Positions 33,763 to 43,531 of a DNA stretch of 64,000 bases are shown piece by piece. Location: positions 62,001 through 126,000 of the forward strand of contig NZ_BAYX01000005.1 of the NCBI RefSeq assembly GCF_000696095.1. Reading direction: 5' to 3'. Source of the DNA: Rhizobium rhizogenes NBRC 13257 (GTDB lineage Bacteria > Pseudomonadota > Alphaproteobacteria > Rhizobiales > Rhizobiaceae). Each line of letters starts with the position of its first letter. The first letter of the stretch is position 1. The position numbers and the translations under genes were made by a program. The notes beneath the pieces were generated by a model. It had not been told where the DNA came from. It did no database searches and saw only the letters and a list, made by a program, of their open reading frames with translations.

Positions 33763-35223
33763 ATGGAATCAGTGAAAACCACATCGGCTGACCGCGAGGT
33801 ATTCGTCGAGGAAGAGCTCGGATACCATAAGGCGCTCAAGCCGAGGCAGATCCAGATGATCGCCATCGGCGGCGCGATCGGCACCGGATTGTTCCTCGGC
33901 GCAGGCGGGCGGCTTGCCCAAGCTGGCCCCGCGCTGGTCTTCGTCTACGCGCTCTGCGGCTTCTTCGCGTTCCTGGTGCTGCGTGCGCTTGGCGAGTTGA
34001 TCATGCATCGCCCGAGCTCCGGCTCCTTCGTCTCCTATGCCCGCGAGTTCTACGGCGAGAAGATGGCGTTTGCGGCCGGCTGGATGTACTGGCTGAACTG
34101 GGCAATGACGTCGGTTGCCGACGTGACCGCCGTCGCGCTCTACATGAATTTCTTTAAGCATTATGTTCCATGGCTGGCGGGAATCGACCAGTGGGTGTTC
34201 GCCCTGACGGCGCTCCTGGTCGTCCTGGTGATGAACATGCTGTCCGTGAAGGTATTCGGCGAGCTTGAATTCTGGTTCAGCCTGATCAAGGTTATGGCGC
34301 TCGCGACCTTCCTGGTCGTCGGCATCTACTTCGTCGTGTTCGGCACCCCCTTGGAGGGGCATACCGTCGGTCTCAGCATCATCACTGACAATGGCGGCTT
34401 CTTCCCCAACGGCATCCTGCCTGCCTTCGTCATCATTCAGGGCGTCGTGTTTGCATACGCCTCGGTCGAACTGATCGGCACCACGGCGGGTGAAACCGCC
34501 GATCCCCGCAAGGTCATTCCCGGCGCGATCCGGACCGTTGTCGCTCGTCTCTTGATCTTCTATGTCGGCTCGGTGTTCCTGCTCTCGCTCCTCCTCCCTT
34601 ACACGGCCTACAAGGCTGGCGAGAGCCCCTTCGTGACCTTCTTCGGCTCCATCGGCGTCGAGGGTGCCGATGTCATCATGAACCTGGTGGTCTTGACCGC
34701 TGTGCTCTCCTCGCTCAATGCAGGTCTCTATTCGACCGGCCGTATCCTTCACTCGATGGCTGTATCGGGCTCTGCCCCCGCGGCTCTTGCGAAGATGAAC
34801 AAGGCTGGCGTGCCCTATGGCGGCATTGCGGTGACTGCCGCCGTGACGGTTCTCGGCGTGGCGCTGAATGCGGTCGTTCCTGCCGCGGCCTTTGAGATCG
34901 CGCTTAGCCTGTCCGCTCTCGGTATCATCTGCGCATGGGGCGTCATCGTGCTTTGCCAGCTCAAGCTGTGGCACCTGTCGCGCCGCGGCGAGCTAGTCCG
35001 GCCTGATTTCCGCATGTTCGGCGCGCCCTATACCGGTATCCTCACGCTTGTCTTCCTCTTCGGCGTATTGGTGCTCATGGCCTTCGACTATCCAATTGGC
35101 ACTTGGACCATCGCTTCGCTGGTGATTATCATTCCGGCGTTGGTCGCCGGATGGTATCTGCTGCGCGAGCGTATTCATCGTCTGGCCGATGAACGTATCG
35201 TCAGTGCGGAAGCGCCGCATTGA
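33763..35223 (+). CDS. APC-family amino acid permease (AnsP-like)
   Basis: A 486-residue amino acid transporter of the AAT group with twelve predicted membrane helices. The N-terminus has [24 protein letters not shown] (in part, near 25-47), the substrate-binding helix 1 signature. [20 protein letters not shown] (in part) follows. GGGAGGAGAG supports the ATG at 33763 over a TTG at 33745. It is followed directly by asparaginase and is divergent from aspartase, so it is probably an asparagine/aspartate uptake system like R. etli AnsP. The family does not distinguish asparagine from GABA or phenylalanine by sequence alone. Confidence 0.9.
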   Translation: MESVKTTSADREVFVEEELGYHKALKPRQIQMIAIGGAIGTGLFLGAGGRLAQAGPALVFVYALCGFFAFLVLRALGELIMHRPSSGSFVSYAREFYGEKMAFAAGWMYWLNWAMTSVADVTAVALYMNFFKHYVPWLAGIDQWVFALTALLVVLVMNMLSVKVFGELEFWFSLIKVMALATFLVVGIYFVVFGTPLEGHTVGLSIITDNGGFFPNGILPAFVIIQGVVFAYASVELIGTTAGETADPRKVIPGAIRTVVARLLIFYVGSVFLLSLLLPYTAYKAGESPFVTFFGSIGVEGADVIMNLVVLTAVLSSLNAGLYSTGRILHSMAVSGSAPAALAKMNKAGVPYGGIAVTAAVTVLGVALNAVVPAAAFEIALSLSALGIICAWGVIVLCQLKLWHLSRRGELVRPDFRMFGAPYTGILTLVFLFGVLVLMAFDYPIGTWTIASLVIIIPALVAGWYLLRERIHRLADERIVSAEAPH

Positions 35224-36167
35224 ACGCGCAAAAAATCCATCCGCTGGTGGCAATCATCGCCACCGGCGGCACTATCGCGAGCAAGCGCGGCGCTGATGGC
35301 GCCAGCACGCCAAGCCTGACGGGCGAGGATCTTCTCGTGCTGGTGCCGCAGGTCAGCGCTCGGCTGCGACCCATTGATCTGATGTCGAAAGACTCGGCCA
35401 GCCTGACGCTGGCCGATATGCAGCGGATCAGCGATGCCGTAAGACAGCAGCTCGATGATCCGGCGATTTCCGGCGTCGTCGTCCTGCATGGCACCGATGC
35501 AATGGAGGAGACCGCGCTGCTCGTTCACCTGCAGCACGCAACTTCCAAACCCGTCGTTTTCACCGGCGCGCAATTTACCGCCGATCATCCGCATGCCGAT
35601 GGGCCGGCCAATCTCGCGTTGGCGATCGAAACCGCCATGGACCAAGGCAATGCCGGTCGAGGCGTTCTCGTATCCTTTGGTGGCAGGATTCTGCCCGCGT
35701 GGGGCGTCTACAAGCGCAGCACGGATAAGCCTGACGCATTCCGCTCGGCGCGGCCGATCGGGCATGTCGAGAGCCCGCGTCTGCCCACACCAGTCGCAGG
35801 CGTCCGTGTCGATATAGTCGCGATTTATCCCGGCTGTGACGCCACTCATATCCAGGCAAGTCTTGATGCCGGCGCCAACGGAATCGTGCTTGCCGCCCTC
35901 GGCTCCGGCAATGCCAATCCCGATATCATCGACACGGTAAGACGCTGCACAGACAGCTGCATCCCCGTAATCGTCTCCAGCAAGGTGCCCGACGGACTTC
36001 TCGTCGCGAGTTACGGCGGTGGCGGCGGCGGGCATGATCTTGCTGTCGCCGGGGCAGTCCACTCACACACGCTCCGGCCGAGCCAGGCGCGCATCCTGCT
36101 TGCGGCGCTGATCGCCGCACGAAGCCCGGCTGGACAAATCTCCCGGGCCTTCGGCGACTGCCGCTAG
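35220..36167 (+). CDS. L-asparaginase, cytoplasmic
   Basis: A 315-residue asparaginase of the classical bacterial two-domain family. The first catalytic threonine is in [10 protein letters not shown] and the second Thr-Asp pair in [13 protein letters not shown], with the catalytic-type lysine in [13 protein letters not shown]. No signal peptide, so cytoplasmic. The start is a TTG that overlaps the permease stop, indicating coupling; I see no better ATG. It is not the thermolabile zinc-type enzyme described for R. etli AnsA. It hydrolyses asparagine to aspartate for the divergent aspartase. It converges on the DDAH gene with a 15-bp gap. Confidence 0.92.
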   Translation: MNAQKIHPLVAIIATGGTIASKRGADGASTPSLTGEDLLVLVPQVSARLRPIDLMSKDSASLTLADMQRISDAVRQQLDDPAISGVVVLHGTDAMEETALLVHLQHATSKPVVFTGAQFTADHPHADGPANLALAIETAMDQGNAGRGVLVSFGGRILPAWGVYKRSTDKPDAFRSARPIGHVESPRLPTPVAGVRVDIVAIYPGCDATHIQASLDAGANGIVLAALGSGNANPDIIDTVRRCTDSCIPVIVSSKVPDGLLVASYGGGGGGHDLAVAGAVHSHTLRPSQARILLAALIAARSPAGQISRAFGDCR

Positions 36168-36182
36168 CATTCTCGGTTAGCT

Positions 36183-36983
36183 TTATTTGCCGTCGCGATA
36201 CCAGCGCAGCGACATGCAGGAAAGACCCGCGTCGATCATTTCGATCTGCGTCGTCGGCACCGGCACGATCTTGTAGCCATGCTTGTCGAGAAGCTCGAGG
36301 CTGCGTGGGTATGCGGAAGGCACCATCAGGATGTCGTTGATCCGCAGCGCGTTTGCCGCCGGCTCTTCGCCGTCCGGGATGATGATCTGCTTGTAATCCT
36401 CGAAGACGCCGGAACGTGCGAGGCGGGCAGTCGAAAGCACCGTTTCCTCGTCGAGCAGCGAGCAGGCGGTCTTGAAATGAAGCACGCCTTCCGGCGTCGC
36501 GACCAGCCCGGCCTTGTGGCCAAACCTGTCGAGGCAGCCGATAAGTGCTTCGGCGCCGGCCCTGTCGGTTCGCGCCGAAAGGCCGATCATGATGCCCTTC
36601 GGCGTCGCCAGAATATCACCGCCATCCGCGATACCCGCCGGCAAATCGAGCACGGTTTCGAACATGCCGCGCAAGGCGGGCGCAATTTCAGCCGCTTCGC
36701 CGGAACGGCTTGCAGCACCTGGGCGAAGCAGGATCGCGCCTTCGGTAAAGACGAGCGCGGGGTCTTCGACGAAGATCGAATCGGGGAAGGCTTCGAGCGC
36801 CGGCAGGACGGTCACCTCGACGCCGGCATCGCGCAGGCCGGCGACATAGGCATCATGCTCGGCCTTCACGGCTTCATAGGTCGGGCTGCCACGCTCCTCG
36901 GCGCGCAGGCCGTCAACCACCGAGCGTGATGGCTCGCGGACGATGGCGGAGTTGAAGCGATAGACTGATCTGGCTGGTGACAT
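36183..36983 (-). CDS. Dimethylarginine dimethylaminohydrolase-like hydrolase
   Basis: A 266-residue amidinotransferase-superfamily protein. FPDSIFVEDPAL (66-77), DGGDIL (120-125), H169 in LHFKTAC and C256 in DAGLSCMSLRW match the DDAH catalytic and substrate residues. DDAH converts methylated arginines to citrulline and methylamines in the cytoplasm. A related arginine deiminase or other guanidino-hydrolase activity cannot be excluded. It is convergent with the asparaginase operon and has no obvious operon partner. Confidence 0.88.
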   Translation of the reverse strand: MSPARSVYRFNSAIVREPSRSVVDGLRAEERGSPTYEAVKAEHDAYVAGLRDAGVEVTVLPALEAFPDSIFVEDPALVFTEGAILLRPGAASRSGEAAEIAPALRGMFETVLDLPAGIADGGDILATPKGIMIGLSARTDRAGAEALIGCLDRFGHKAGLVATPEGVLHFKTACSLLDEETVLSTARLARSGVFEDYKQIIIPDGEEPAANALRINDILMVPSAYPRSLELLDKHGYKIVPVPTTQIEMIDAGLSCMSLRWYRDGK

Positions 36984-37085
36984 TTTCCCGTCCCTTTCCC
37001 TGCATTCCGGCTGCCTCTCCCGACTCAGCCAAGTCCAAGCATCTAAGCGAAATTTTCCTGTTGTGACAGGTGGAAGCCCGCGCGT

Positions 37086-37895
37086 TTACTTGATGACGAT
37101 TCCCTTATCCGCAAGCGCGATTCTCATCCGGTCGACCAGATCGTGACGGGTCTCCGTCCAGTCGCTGGTCTTCACCCAGTATTCGATCTTCAACGTCGTC
37201 TTTTCGGCGGTCAGCTCGTCGGAATAAACACGAACAGCAGGGCTGCTCCTCACGCGGCGATCATCGGTGACGACGTCGAGAAGGGTTTTCGAGGCGAGCT
37301 TCAGATCGGCGTCGTCGCCGACGGCCACCGACAGCTCCTGGCGGCGATTGGGTTCGCGGCTGTGATTGATGATTGGCGTGTTCCACAGCGTCGAGTTTGG
37401 TGCGAGCAGATAAAGACCGTCAGCGGTGCGCAGTTGGGTAGCAAACAACCCGACCTCGACGATTTTGCCGGCAACGGTGGAGGCTTCTATGTACTCACCG
37501 ACGCGAAACGGACGCAGGGCGAGCAGCATGATTCCGGCCGCTATGTTTTGTAGCGTACCTTGAAGAGCAAGCCCGATGGCGAGACCGGCAGCGCCCAATG
37601 TTGCGACGATCGACGTTGTCTGGACGCCGAATTGCCCGAGGACGGTGACGAAGACGAGAATCAGCAGCCCGTAGTGAAGTGCCTTCTCGAAGAATCGGGC
37701 CAGCGTTTCGTCTATGCCGTGAATTTTCGAGATGCCTTTATAGGCCCACCGACTGATGACGCTGGCAAGAACCCAGCCGCCGGCCAGCAGGACGATCGCT
37801 CCTACAGTCGAAAAGCCGTAGTGAACGATCAGGGCGCTTGCCTGACTGAGTGCTGTCTGCGTGGCGACGATTGCGTTGGTGGCTTGATTTTCCAT
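37086..37895 (-). CDS. Small-conductance mechanosensitive channel (MscS family)
   Basis: A 269-residue MscS-type channel. Two N-terminal membrane helices are followed by the pore helix TM3 with the glycine/alanine pattern ATLGAAGLAIGLALQGTLQN, then the beta domain with RPFRVGEYIE and the C-terminal alpha/beta domain. The length is close to E. coli MscS. The start at 37895 has GGAAGG 10 bases upstream. It opens under membrane tension to release solutes. It is divergent from minC with 250 bp between them. Confidence 0.92.
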   Translation of the reverse strand: MENQATNAIVATQTALSQASALIVHYGFSTVGAIVLLAGGWVLASVISRWAYKGISKIHGIDETLARFFEKALHYGLLILVFVTVLGQFGVQTTSIVATLGAAGLAIGLALQGTLQNIAAGIMLLALRPFRVGEYIEASTVAGKIVEVGLFATQLRTADGLYLLAPNSTLWNTPIINHSREPNRRQELSVAVGDDADLKLASKTLLDVVTDDRRVRSSPAVRVYSDELTAEKTTLKIEYWVKTSDWTETRHDLVDRMRIALADKGIVIK

Positions 37896-38089
37896 TCTGC
37901 ACATACCTTCCAGGCCATTGACGGTTACGGCCAAGGAACCCTCCGAAGCCGAACTGGTTCCGCTTTGGTGCCCTTCCACGATGGTAAATGCAATGGCGGA
38001 GGTCGCCAGATCACCCGAAATAAGGACTGTAGGCGAGACGCCATTTTGGGGTTTTGAGGCGGCGGCGATTTACGGTTTATGGGGTGAAA

Positions 38090-38105
38090 TTAACCATTTG
38101 TTAAC
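38090..38105. promoter_or_regulatory. CtrA-like box upstream of minC
   Basis: TTAA (38090-38093), seven bases, then TTAAC (38101-38105) is a full match to the alphaproteobacterial CtrA consensus TTAA-N7-TTAAC. It lies 41 bp before the minC start in AT-rich DNA. CtrA control of minCD is reported in Sinorhizobium, which supports function, but occupancy is inferred. Confidence 0.7.
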
Positions 38106-38145
38106 CATGGCGTTGGTACACAATATCAACGATTTATTTACATAG

Positions 38146-38871
38146 ATGACCAAAGTGATAACAGACCCTCGCTCCATTCGCATCAAGGGCCGCTCCTTTC
38201 TGGCGGTCATGCTTTCTCCGGATCTTCCGTTCGATAACTGGTTGATAAGACTGGATGATCTTGCTGCACGCTCGGCTGGATTCTTCCTTGGACGACCAGT
38301 TGTGCTCGACGTGACGGATCTGCCGATCGACCGTTCGCAGCTGAAGGAGCTCATCGCGGAGCTTGGCCAGCGCAATGTGAGCATCATGGGAATCGAGGGT
38401 GCGCGCCCGTCGATCCTTGGGCCGGGCATGCCTGCCGCTCTCAAGGGTGGCCGCGCGGTTTCCGACTTCGAGGTTCCAGAGAAGGAGCCGACCATCGAGC
38501 TGCGAAGCCAGCCAGCCACGGTGCCTGAAGCCCGTCCATCGGTTCAGTCCATCACCATCAGGGAGCCGGTGCGTTCAGGGCAGTCGGTGATCTTTCCGGA
38601 AGGTGATGTGACGGTCGTCGGGTCTGTTGCCTCGGGAGCGGAGATCGTCGCGGGCGGTTCGATCCATATCTATGGAACCTTGCGCGGCCGGGCCATGGCG
38701 GGGTCGTTGGGCAAGGCGTCAGCGCACATCTTCTGCCGCAAGCTCGAGGCAGAACTCGTTGCCATCGACGGTATCTACAAGATGGCGGAAGACATGCCCG
38801 CCAACCTTCGCGGGCAGGCCGTCCAGCTCTGGCTGGAAGGCGATGCCATCAAAGCAGAGAAACTTATCTGA
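38146..38871 (+). CDS. minC: Septum-site inhibitor MinC
   Basis: A 241-residue division inhibitor. The N-terminal FtsZ-inhibiting domain (about 1-100) is joined by a variable linker to the C-terminal beta-helix domain (about 135-235), with GDVTVVGSVASGAEIVAGGSIHIYG (in part) and the conserved GRAMAG turn. With MinD it prevents FtsZ polymerisation away from midcell. First gene of minCDE, 32 bp before minD. Confidence 0.95.
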   Translation: MTKVITDPRSIRIKGRSFLAVMLSPDLPFDNWLIRLDDLAARSAGFFLGRPVVLDVTDLPIDRSQLKELIAELGQRNVSIMGIEGARPSILGPGMPAALKGGRAVSDFEVPEKEPTIELRSQPATVPEARPSVQSITIREPVRSGQSVIFPEGDVTVVGSVASGAEIVAGGSIHIYGTLRGRAMAGSLGKASAHIFCRKLEAELVAIDGIYKMAEDMPANLRGQAVQLWLEGDAIKAEKLI

Positions 38872-38903
38872 GCCGGAAACCGGCCAGGAAACAGGAGAGC
38901 AAG

Positions 38904-39719
38904 ATGGGGAAAGTCATCGTAGTGACGTCAGGCAAGGGCGGGGTTGGCAAGACGACCTCGACTGCCGCGCTCGGAGCGGCTCTGGCGCAAAGGAACGAGA
39001 AGGTGGTCGTTGTCGATTTCGACGTCGGGCTGCGCAATCTCGATCTGGTGATGGGCGCTGAGCGCAGGGTCGTCTACGATCTGGTCAACGTCATCCAGGG
39101 CGATGCCAAGCTGCCGCAGGCGCTGATCCGTGACAAGCGGCTGGAAACGCTGTTTCTGCTGCCGGCATCGCAGACCCGCGACAAGGACAATCTGACGCCC
39201 GAAGGTGTCGAGCGCGTTATCAACGAGCTGAGGCAGCATTTCGACTGGATCATCTGCGACAGCCCGGCCGGGATCGAGCGCGGAGCGACCCTGGCAATGC
39301 GCCATGCGGATACGGCGGTGGTCGTGACCAATCCGGAAGTTTCCTCGGTGCGCGATTCGGATCGCATCATCGGCCTGCTCGACTCGAAGACCCTCAAGGC
39401 TGAGCGCGGCGAGCGCATGGAGAAGCACCTGCTGCTCACCCGCTACGACGCCAATCGCGCCGAGCGTGGCGATATGCTCAAGGTCGACGACGTCCTGGAA
39501 ATCCTTTCCATTCCGCTCCTCGGCATTATCCCGGAAAGCAGCGATGTTCTGCGCGCCTCCAATATCGGCGCTCCCGTCACGCTGGCTGACAGCCGCAGTG
39601 CGCCTGCGATGGCGTATTTCGACGCTGCTCGCCGACTGGCTGGCGAGGTTCTGCCGATCACGATCCCCGGTGAAAAGCGGAACATTTTCGGCAAGATCTT
39701 CGGACGGAGGGCCGCATGA
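38904..39719 (+). CDS. minD: Septum-site ATPase MinD
   Basis: A 271-residue ParA/MinD-class ATPase. The deviant Walker A is KGGVGKTT (11-18), Walker A' is [12 protein letters not shown], and the C-terminal amphipathic membrane-targeting helix is about 258-271 ([13 protein letters not shown]). It binds the membrane as a dimer, recruits MinC and is released by MinE. GGAG precedes the ATG. Its stop overlaps minE by 4 bp. Confidence 0.97.
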   Translation: MGKVIVVTSGKGGVGKTTSTAALGAALAQRNEKVVVVDFDVGLRNLDLVMGAERRVVYDLVNVIQGDAKLPQALIRDKRLETLFLLPASQTRDKDNLTPEGVERVINELRQHFDWIICDSPAGIERGATLAMRHADTAVVVTNPEVSSVRDSDRIIGLLDSKTLKAERGERMEKHLLLTRYDANRAERGDMLKVDDVLEILSIPLLGIIPESSDVLRASNIGAPVTLADSRSAPAMAYFDAARRLAGEVLPITIPGEKRNIFGKIFGRRAA

Positions 39720-39976
39720 ACATTTTTCGTCTTTTTGGAAAGCAAAGGACCGCGCCGGCCGCGCGCGAACGCTTGCAGCTGCTTCTGGCCCACGAGCGCT
39801 CGTCAGTGGGATCGGACCTGGTGTTTCTGCTGCGCGAGGAAATCCTTGCCGTGATCGAAAAGCATGTGCAGCTCGACAGGGACAAGGTTCAGGTGAAGAT
39901 GGATTGTAACGAGCACGTCTCGACGCTGGAAATCGACGTCGAAATTCCGTTGAACGCAACCGTGCGGGCCGCTTGA
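39716..39976 (+). CDS. minE: Topological specificity factor MinE
   Basis: An 86-residue MinE. The N-terminal amphipathic segment ([20 protein letters not shown]) is followed by [12 protein letters not shown], the MinD-binding sequence, and the beta-rich dimer domain to residue 85. It starts in an ATGA overlap with minD. It stimulates MinD ATPase and drives the Min oscillation. A strong intrinsic terminator follows. Confidence 0.96.
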   Translation: MNIFRLFGKQRTAPAARERLQLLLAHERSSVGSDLVFLLREEILAVIEKHVQLDRDKVQVKMDCNEHVSTLEIDVEIPLNATVRAA

Positions 39977-40011
39977 GGCCTCTCGACTAAAGATAGCATA
40001 TTCTATTGTGC

Positions 40012-40042
40012 AATCCTCCGGCCATTGGCCGGGGGATTTTTT
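40012..40042 (+). terminator. Rho-independent terminator of minCDE
   Basis: AATCCTCCGGCC (40012-40023) pairs with GGCCGGGGGATT (40027-40038), 12 bp with one G-U pair and an ATT loop, running straight into six T residues (40037-40042). It is the clearest intrinsic terminator in the window. Confidence 0.88.
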
Positions 40043-40212
40043 GCATGGCGCCTCCGATAGAGCGGAAGCAACCCGGCCGCAGTGATTTCCACCATGACAT
40101 GATCGCCGGATTACGTGTCGCAACCAGACAATGTGTCACGATGGAACATCGCTCGAAATCCTAAGATCGGGTTCACTGAAATTGGAAGCTACGTAAATTT
40201 CGACTTCATAAA

Positions 40213-40407
40213 ATGCAAAGAATATTCGATACTTGTGCACGGAGCCGCCGGCTTTCAGGCTGTGGATCAGGTAAGGGGCCGTCAGCAGCTTTCATCGCCG
40301 CCATCGCAATGTGGTTGGCTCTTTGCGTCATTTCGGTTTCCTCATTTGAGGGGGACGATGCGGGGCAATACTGTGGATACTCTGCTGCCGTCCAAGGGCT
40401 AAGTTAA
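40213..40407 (+). CDS. Possible small membrane protein upstream of the exporter genes
   Basis: A 64-codon frame that ends 13 bp before the exporter ATPase gene. It contains one hydrophobic segment (AAFIAAIAMWLALCVIS) after a basic N-terminal half, and four cysteines. There is no good ribosome site before the ATG at 40213, so it may not be translated. I do not recognise it. A second overlapping frame at 40115-40402 has less protein-like composition. Confidence 0.25.
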   Translation: MQRIFDTCARSRRLSGCGSGKGPSAAFIAAIAMWLALCVISVSSFEGDDAGQYCGYSAAVQGLS

Positions 40408-40420
40408 GGATTGAAGCAAC

Positions 40421-42166
40421 GTGCTTGCTGTTCCGAAAGAACCACCACAGACGTTCATTTTCCTGATGCTGTCGTCGCTTCGAAAGGCGTTCTTCAGCAT
40501 CGCCATCGCTAGCGCGGCGATCAATGTGCTGGCGCTCACCGGTTCGTTCTTCATGCTGCAGGTTTACGATCGGGTCATTCCGGGCCGCAGTCTTCCGACG
40601 CTGGCGGGTCTCGCGATTATTGCCGCCACCCTTTTCATATTCCAGGGCGCGTTGGAGCTGTTGCGCTCGATGCTGCTTGCGCGTGTCGGGGCGTCTCTCG
40701 ATGAACGGATGAACCGGAAGGTTTTCAGCTCGCTCGTTCATCTGCCGACCAGAATGCAAACGTCCGACGATGGGCTCCAGTCTGTTCGCGATCTGGAGCA
40801 GGTCCGCTCGTTCCTGTCCGGAGCCGGATGCGCGGCGCTGTTCGATCTGCCCTGGATGCCGTTTTACTTGGTCCTGTGCTTTTTGTTTCATTTCTGGATC
40901 GGCGTTACCGCGCTTTGCGGCGCGATTCTACTTGTCATTCTGACCGTGCTTGCCGAGGTGCTGTCGCATCGCCCAGCGCTGGAAGCTGCCAAATCCTCGG
41001 CGGCACGCCTCAGCTTCGCGCAGGCCGCGCGGAGGAACTGGGAAGCGGTGGTCGCCATGGGTTTCAGCGGTCGCCTCACCGAAAAATGGGCGGCGATGAA
41101 TGAGGATTATCTCGCAAATCAGCTGGCTGCGAGCAACATTGCCGGCACGCTGACCACGATAGCCAAGATATCGCGGATGATGCTTCAGTCCGGCGTTCTG
41201 GCTGTCGGTGCCATTCTTGTCATCGACCAGCAGGCAACGGGCGGGATCATCATAGCAAGCTCGATCATGGTCACCCGTGCTCTGGCCCCGGTCGAGCTTG
41301 CCATCGGGCAATGGAAGGGCTTCGTTGCCGCCCGGCAAAGCTGGGCGCGTCTCAACAAGCTTCTGAATCTGATCCCGAGTGAACAATGGGCCGTTGCTCT
41401 GCCGGCACCGCAGAAGGATCTCAGTGTCGAAAATATTGGCCTGACCTCTCCGGGAAGCCGCGATTTCATCCTGCGCAATATCTCGTTCAAGATAACGGCG
41501 GGAACGGTGCTTGGCGTCGTTGGTCCAAGTGCCTCGGGAAAATCGTCGCTCGCCAGGGCGATCACCGGGCTGTGGCCGGTCACCATCGGCGCGATCAGGC
41601 TCGATCAGGCGGCGCTGTCGCAATGGGAACCAAGCGAACTCGGGCAACATGTCGGATATCTTCCGCAGGATGTCGGCCTGTTCGACGGATCGATAGCTGA
41701 AAACATTTCGCGCTTCGCGAAGGACATGCAGCCTGAACCGATCATCGCGGCTGCGAAGGCGGCCGGCGTATACGACATGATCGTCAAGCTGCCGGATGGA
41801 TTCGACACGGTCATCGGCGAGAGCGGTTCGCGGCTGTCGGCCGGTCAAAGGCAGCGCATCGCCTTGGCGCGGGCGCTTTATGGCGACCCCTTCCTTGTGG
41901 TTCTGGACGAGCCGAACTCGAATCTGGATGCCGAAGGGGAGGCGTCTCTGACCAAAGCCTTGATTGGCGTACGGGCGCGGGGCGGCATTGCCATCGTCGT
42001 GGCGCATAGGCCGAGCGCGCTTGCGGCCGCCGATAAGGTCATGATCATTGCCAACGGACAAATGCAGGCATTCGGACCCAAGGACGAGATATTGGGGACG
42101 TCCCCGAAACCTTCAGGGACCGGACCTGTCCGATTGATGATCGCCGGCGAGGATGTGAGCGGATGA
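40421..42166 (+). CDS. prsD: Type I secretion ABC exporter (PrsD-like)
   Basis: A 581-residue exporter of the PrtD/AprD/PrsD class. The membrane domain with about six helices (residues 15-300) is fused to an ATPase domain: Walker A GPSASGKSS (about 368-376), signature LSAGQRQR and Walker B VVLDEPNSNLD. N, not T, before SNLD is typical of this group. Starts at GTG with AAGGA 10 bases upstream. It overlaps the fusion-protein gene by 4 bp. With PrsE and an outer-membrane TolC it secretes RTX proteins, probably including the convergent glycanase. Confidence 0.92.
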   Translation: MLAVPKEPPQTFIFLMLSSLRKAFFSIAIASAAINVLALTGSFFMLQVYDRVIPGRSLPTLAGLAIIAATLFIFQGALELLRSMLLARVGASLDERMNRKVFSSLVHLPTRMQTSDDGLQSVRDLEQVRSFLSGAGCAALFDLPWMPFYLVLCFLFHFWIGVTALCGAILLVILTVLAEVLSHRPALEAAKSSAARLSFAQAARRNWEAVVAMGFSGRLTEKWAAMNEDYLANQLAASNIAGTLTTIAKISRMMLQSGVLAVGAILVIDQQATGGIIIASSIMVTRALAPVELAIGQWKGFVAARQSWARLNKLLNLIPSEQWAVALPAPQKDLSVENIGLTSPGSRDFILRNISFKITAGTVLGVVGPSASGKSSLARAITGLWPVTIGAIRLDQAALSQWEPSELGQHVGYLPQDVGLFDGSIAENISRFAKDMQPEPIIAAAKAAGVYDMIVKLPDGFDTVIGESGSRLSAGQRQRIALARALYGDPFLVVLDEPNSNLDAEGEASLTKALIGVRARGGIAIVVAHRPSALAAADKVMIIANGQMQAFGPKDEILGTSPKPSGTGPVRLMIAGEDVSG

Positions 42167-43473
42167 AGAACACGAAGCTCTCCCCCACCGACCGCGCCAT
42201 CCGCCGCCTGTCCATATTCGTGCTGGCGACGATCCTCCTGCTGTTCGGCATCATGGGCGGCCTTGCGGCGGCGACGAAGATCTCGGGAGCGGTCATCTCA
42301 TCCGGTTCGCTCGTCGTCGACAGCCATGTAAAGCCTGTTCAGCACCTCAAGGGCGGCATTGTCAGCGCGATCAACGTGAAGAACGGCGACCGCGTCGATG
42401 CCGGTCAGGTCTTGATTCGTCTGGATGATACGCAGACCCGAGCCAGTCTCGCCATTTTCAGGAAGCGCCTGAATGAACTTGCCGCCCGAACGGCACGGCT
42501 GGCTGCGGAGCGCGACGGCAAGGATGCGATCGCCTTCCCGGCGGATCTGCTGGCCAATGCCGGCAATGATGATGTGAAGAATATACTGGCCGGCGAGCAG
42601 CGCCTCTTCAACGACCGCTTGGCATCGCGACAGGGTCAGAAGTCCCAGTTGCGCGAGAGAGTTCAGCAGCTGAAACAGGAAGTCGAGGGCCTGGTCGCGC
42701 AGGAGAAGGGCAAGCGGGTCGAGATCCAACTTGTCGACAAGGAGCTCGGCAGCCTCCAGCAATTGTTGGATCAGGGCATCATTTCGGCGACGAAGGTCTA
42801 TTCGTTGCAGAGGGACAGCGCCCGGCTGACCGGTGAGCTCGGCAATCTCGTATCGTCGATTGCGCAGACCAACGGCAAGATCACCGAGACCGAGCTTCAG
42901 ATCATTCAGATCGACAATGATCGCAGTTCCGAGGTTTCCGATCAGCTACGACAGGCCGAGAGCGATACCGGCCAGTTCTCGGAGCGATTAATCGCCGTCG
43001 AGGACGATCTGAAGCGGATAGACATCAGGGCACCGCAAGCCGGGATCGTCGATCAGTTGAACGTGCATGCGGCGGGTGCGGTAATCGGGCCGGCGGAGAC
43101 GATCATGCAGATCGTGCCGGACAAGGACGCGCTTGTCGCCGAGCTGAAGCTCGCGCCGCAGGACATCGCCCAGGTCGCCGTCGGGCAGGTCGTCGCTTTG
43201 CGATTTTCTGCTTTCAACCAGCGTATCACGCCCGAGCTGAACGGTCGCGTCGAGACCATCTCGGCGGATCTGACGACAGATCAGCATTCTGGCCAGAGCT
43301 ACTATGTGGTTCGCGCTAAAGCTTCGAAGGAGGAGTGGGACCGGCTGGGCGAGCTTACGCCGCTTGCCGGCATGCCGGTGGAAGCCTTCATGCAGACCGG
43401 CTCGAGAAGCGTTCTTGCCTATTTGACGAAACCGATGACCGATCAGATCAAACGGGCATTCAAAGGGAACTAA
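42163..43473 (+). CDS. prsE: Type I secretion membrane fusion protein (PrsE/HlyD-like)
   Basis: A 436-residue periplasmic adaptor. One membrane helix near residues 15-40 is followed by a lipoyl-like half (VKPVQHLKGGIVSAINVKNGD, split), a long coiled-coil hairpin (about 95-290) and the C-terminal beta domain, with MIQIVPDKDALVAEL-like wording (MQIVPDKDAL). It bridges the exporter to outer-membrane TolC; no tolC is in the window. Translation is coupled to prsD through a 4-bp ATGA overlap. Confidence 0.92.
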   Translation: MKNTKLSPTDRAIRRLSIFVLATILLLFGIMGGLAAATKISGAVISSGSLVVDSHVKPVQHLKGGIVSAINVKNGDRVDAGQVLIRLDDTQTRASLAIFRKRLNELAARTARLAAERDGKDAIAFPADLLANAGNDDVKNILAGEQRLFNDRLASRQGQKSQLRERVQQLKQEVEGLVAQEKGKRVEIQLVDKELGSLQQLLDQGIISATKVYSLQRDSARLTGELGNLVSSIAQTNGKITETELQIIQIDNDRSSEVSDQLRQAESDTGQFSERLIAVEDDLKRIDIRAPQAGIVDQLNVHAAGAVIGPAETIMQIVPDKDALVAELKLAPQDIAQVAVGQVVALRFSAFNQRITPELNGRVETISADLTTDQHSGQSYYVVRAKASKEEWDRLGELTPLAGMPVEAFMQTGSRSVLAYLTKPMTDQIKRAFKGN

Positions 43474-43476
43474 AAG

Positions 43477-43501
43477 CGCGGCCGTGATTTAAACGGCCGC
43501 G
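43477..43501. terminator. Bidirectional hairpin between exporter and glycanase genes
   Basis: CGCGGCCGT (43477-43485) pairs exactly with ACGGCCGCG (43493-43501) over a GATTTAA loop. It lies 4 bp after the prsE stop and 31 bp downstream of the convergent glycanase stop. There is no T-tract on either side. Confidence 0.6.
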
Positions 43502-43531
43502 TCAGGCGCCCAAGACACCCTGGGCATCAGA

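Larger units (their letters stand above)
39977..40420. other. Intergenic region after minE
   Basis: A 444-bp stretch between minE and the type I secretion operon. It holds the minE terminator at 40012-40042, then an AT-richer stretch (about 40140-40230) that could contain the promoter of the secretion operon. One short hydrophobic ORF (40213-40407) is the only plausible coding candidate. I see no RNA gene or repeat. Confidence 0.5.

Noticed and set aside
40115..40402. 95-codon frame in the minE-prsD gap
   Set aside because: It lacks a ribosome site and has no domain, and it overlaps a competing hydrophobic frame. I treat it as non-coding.
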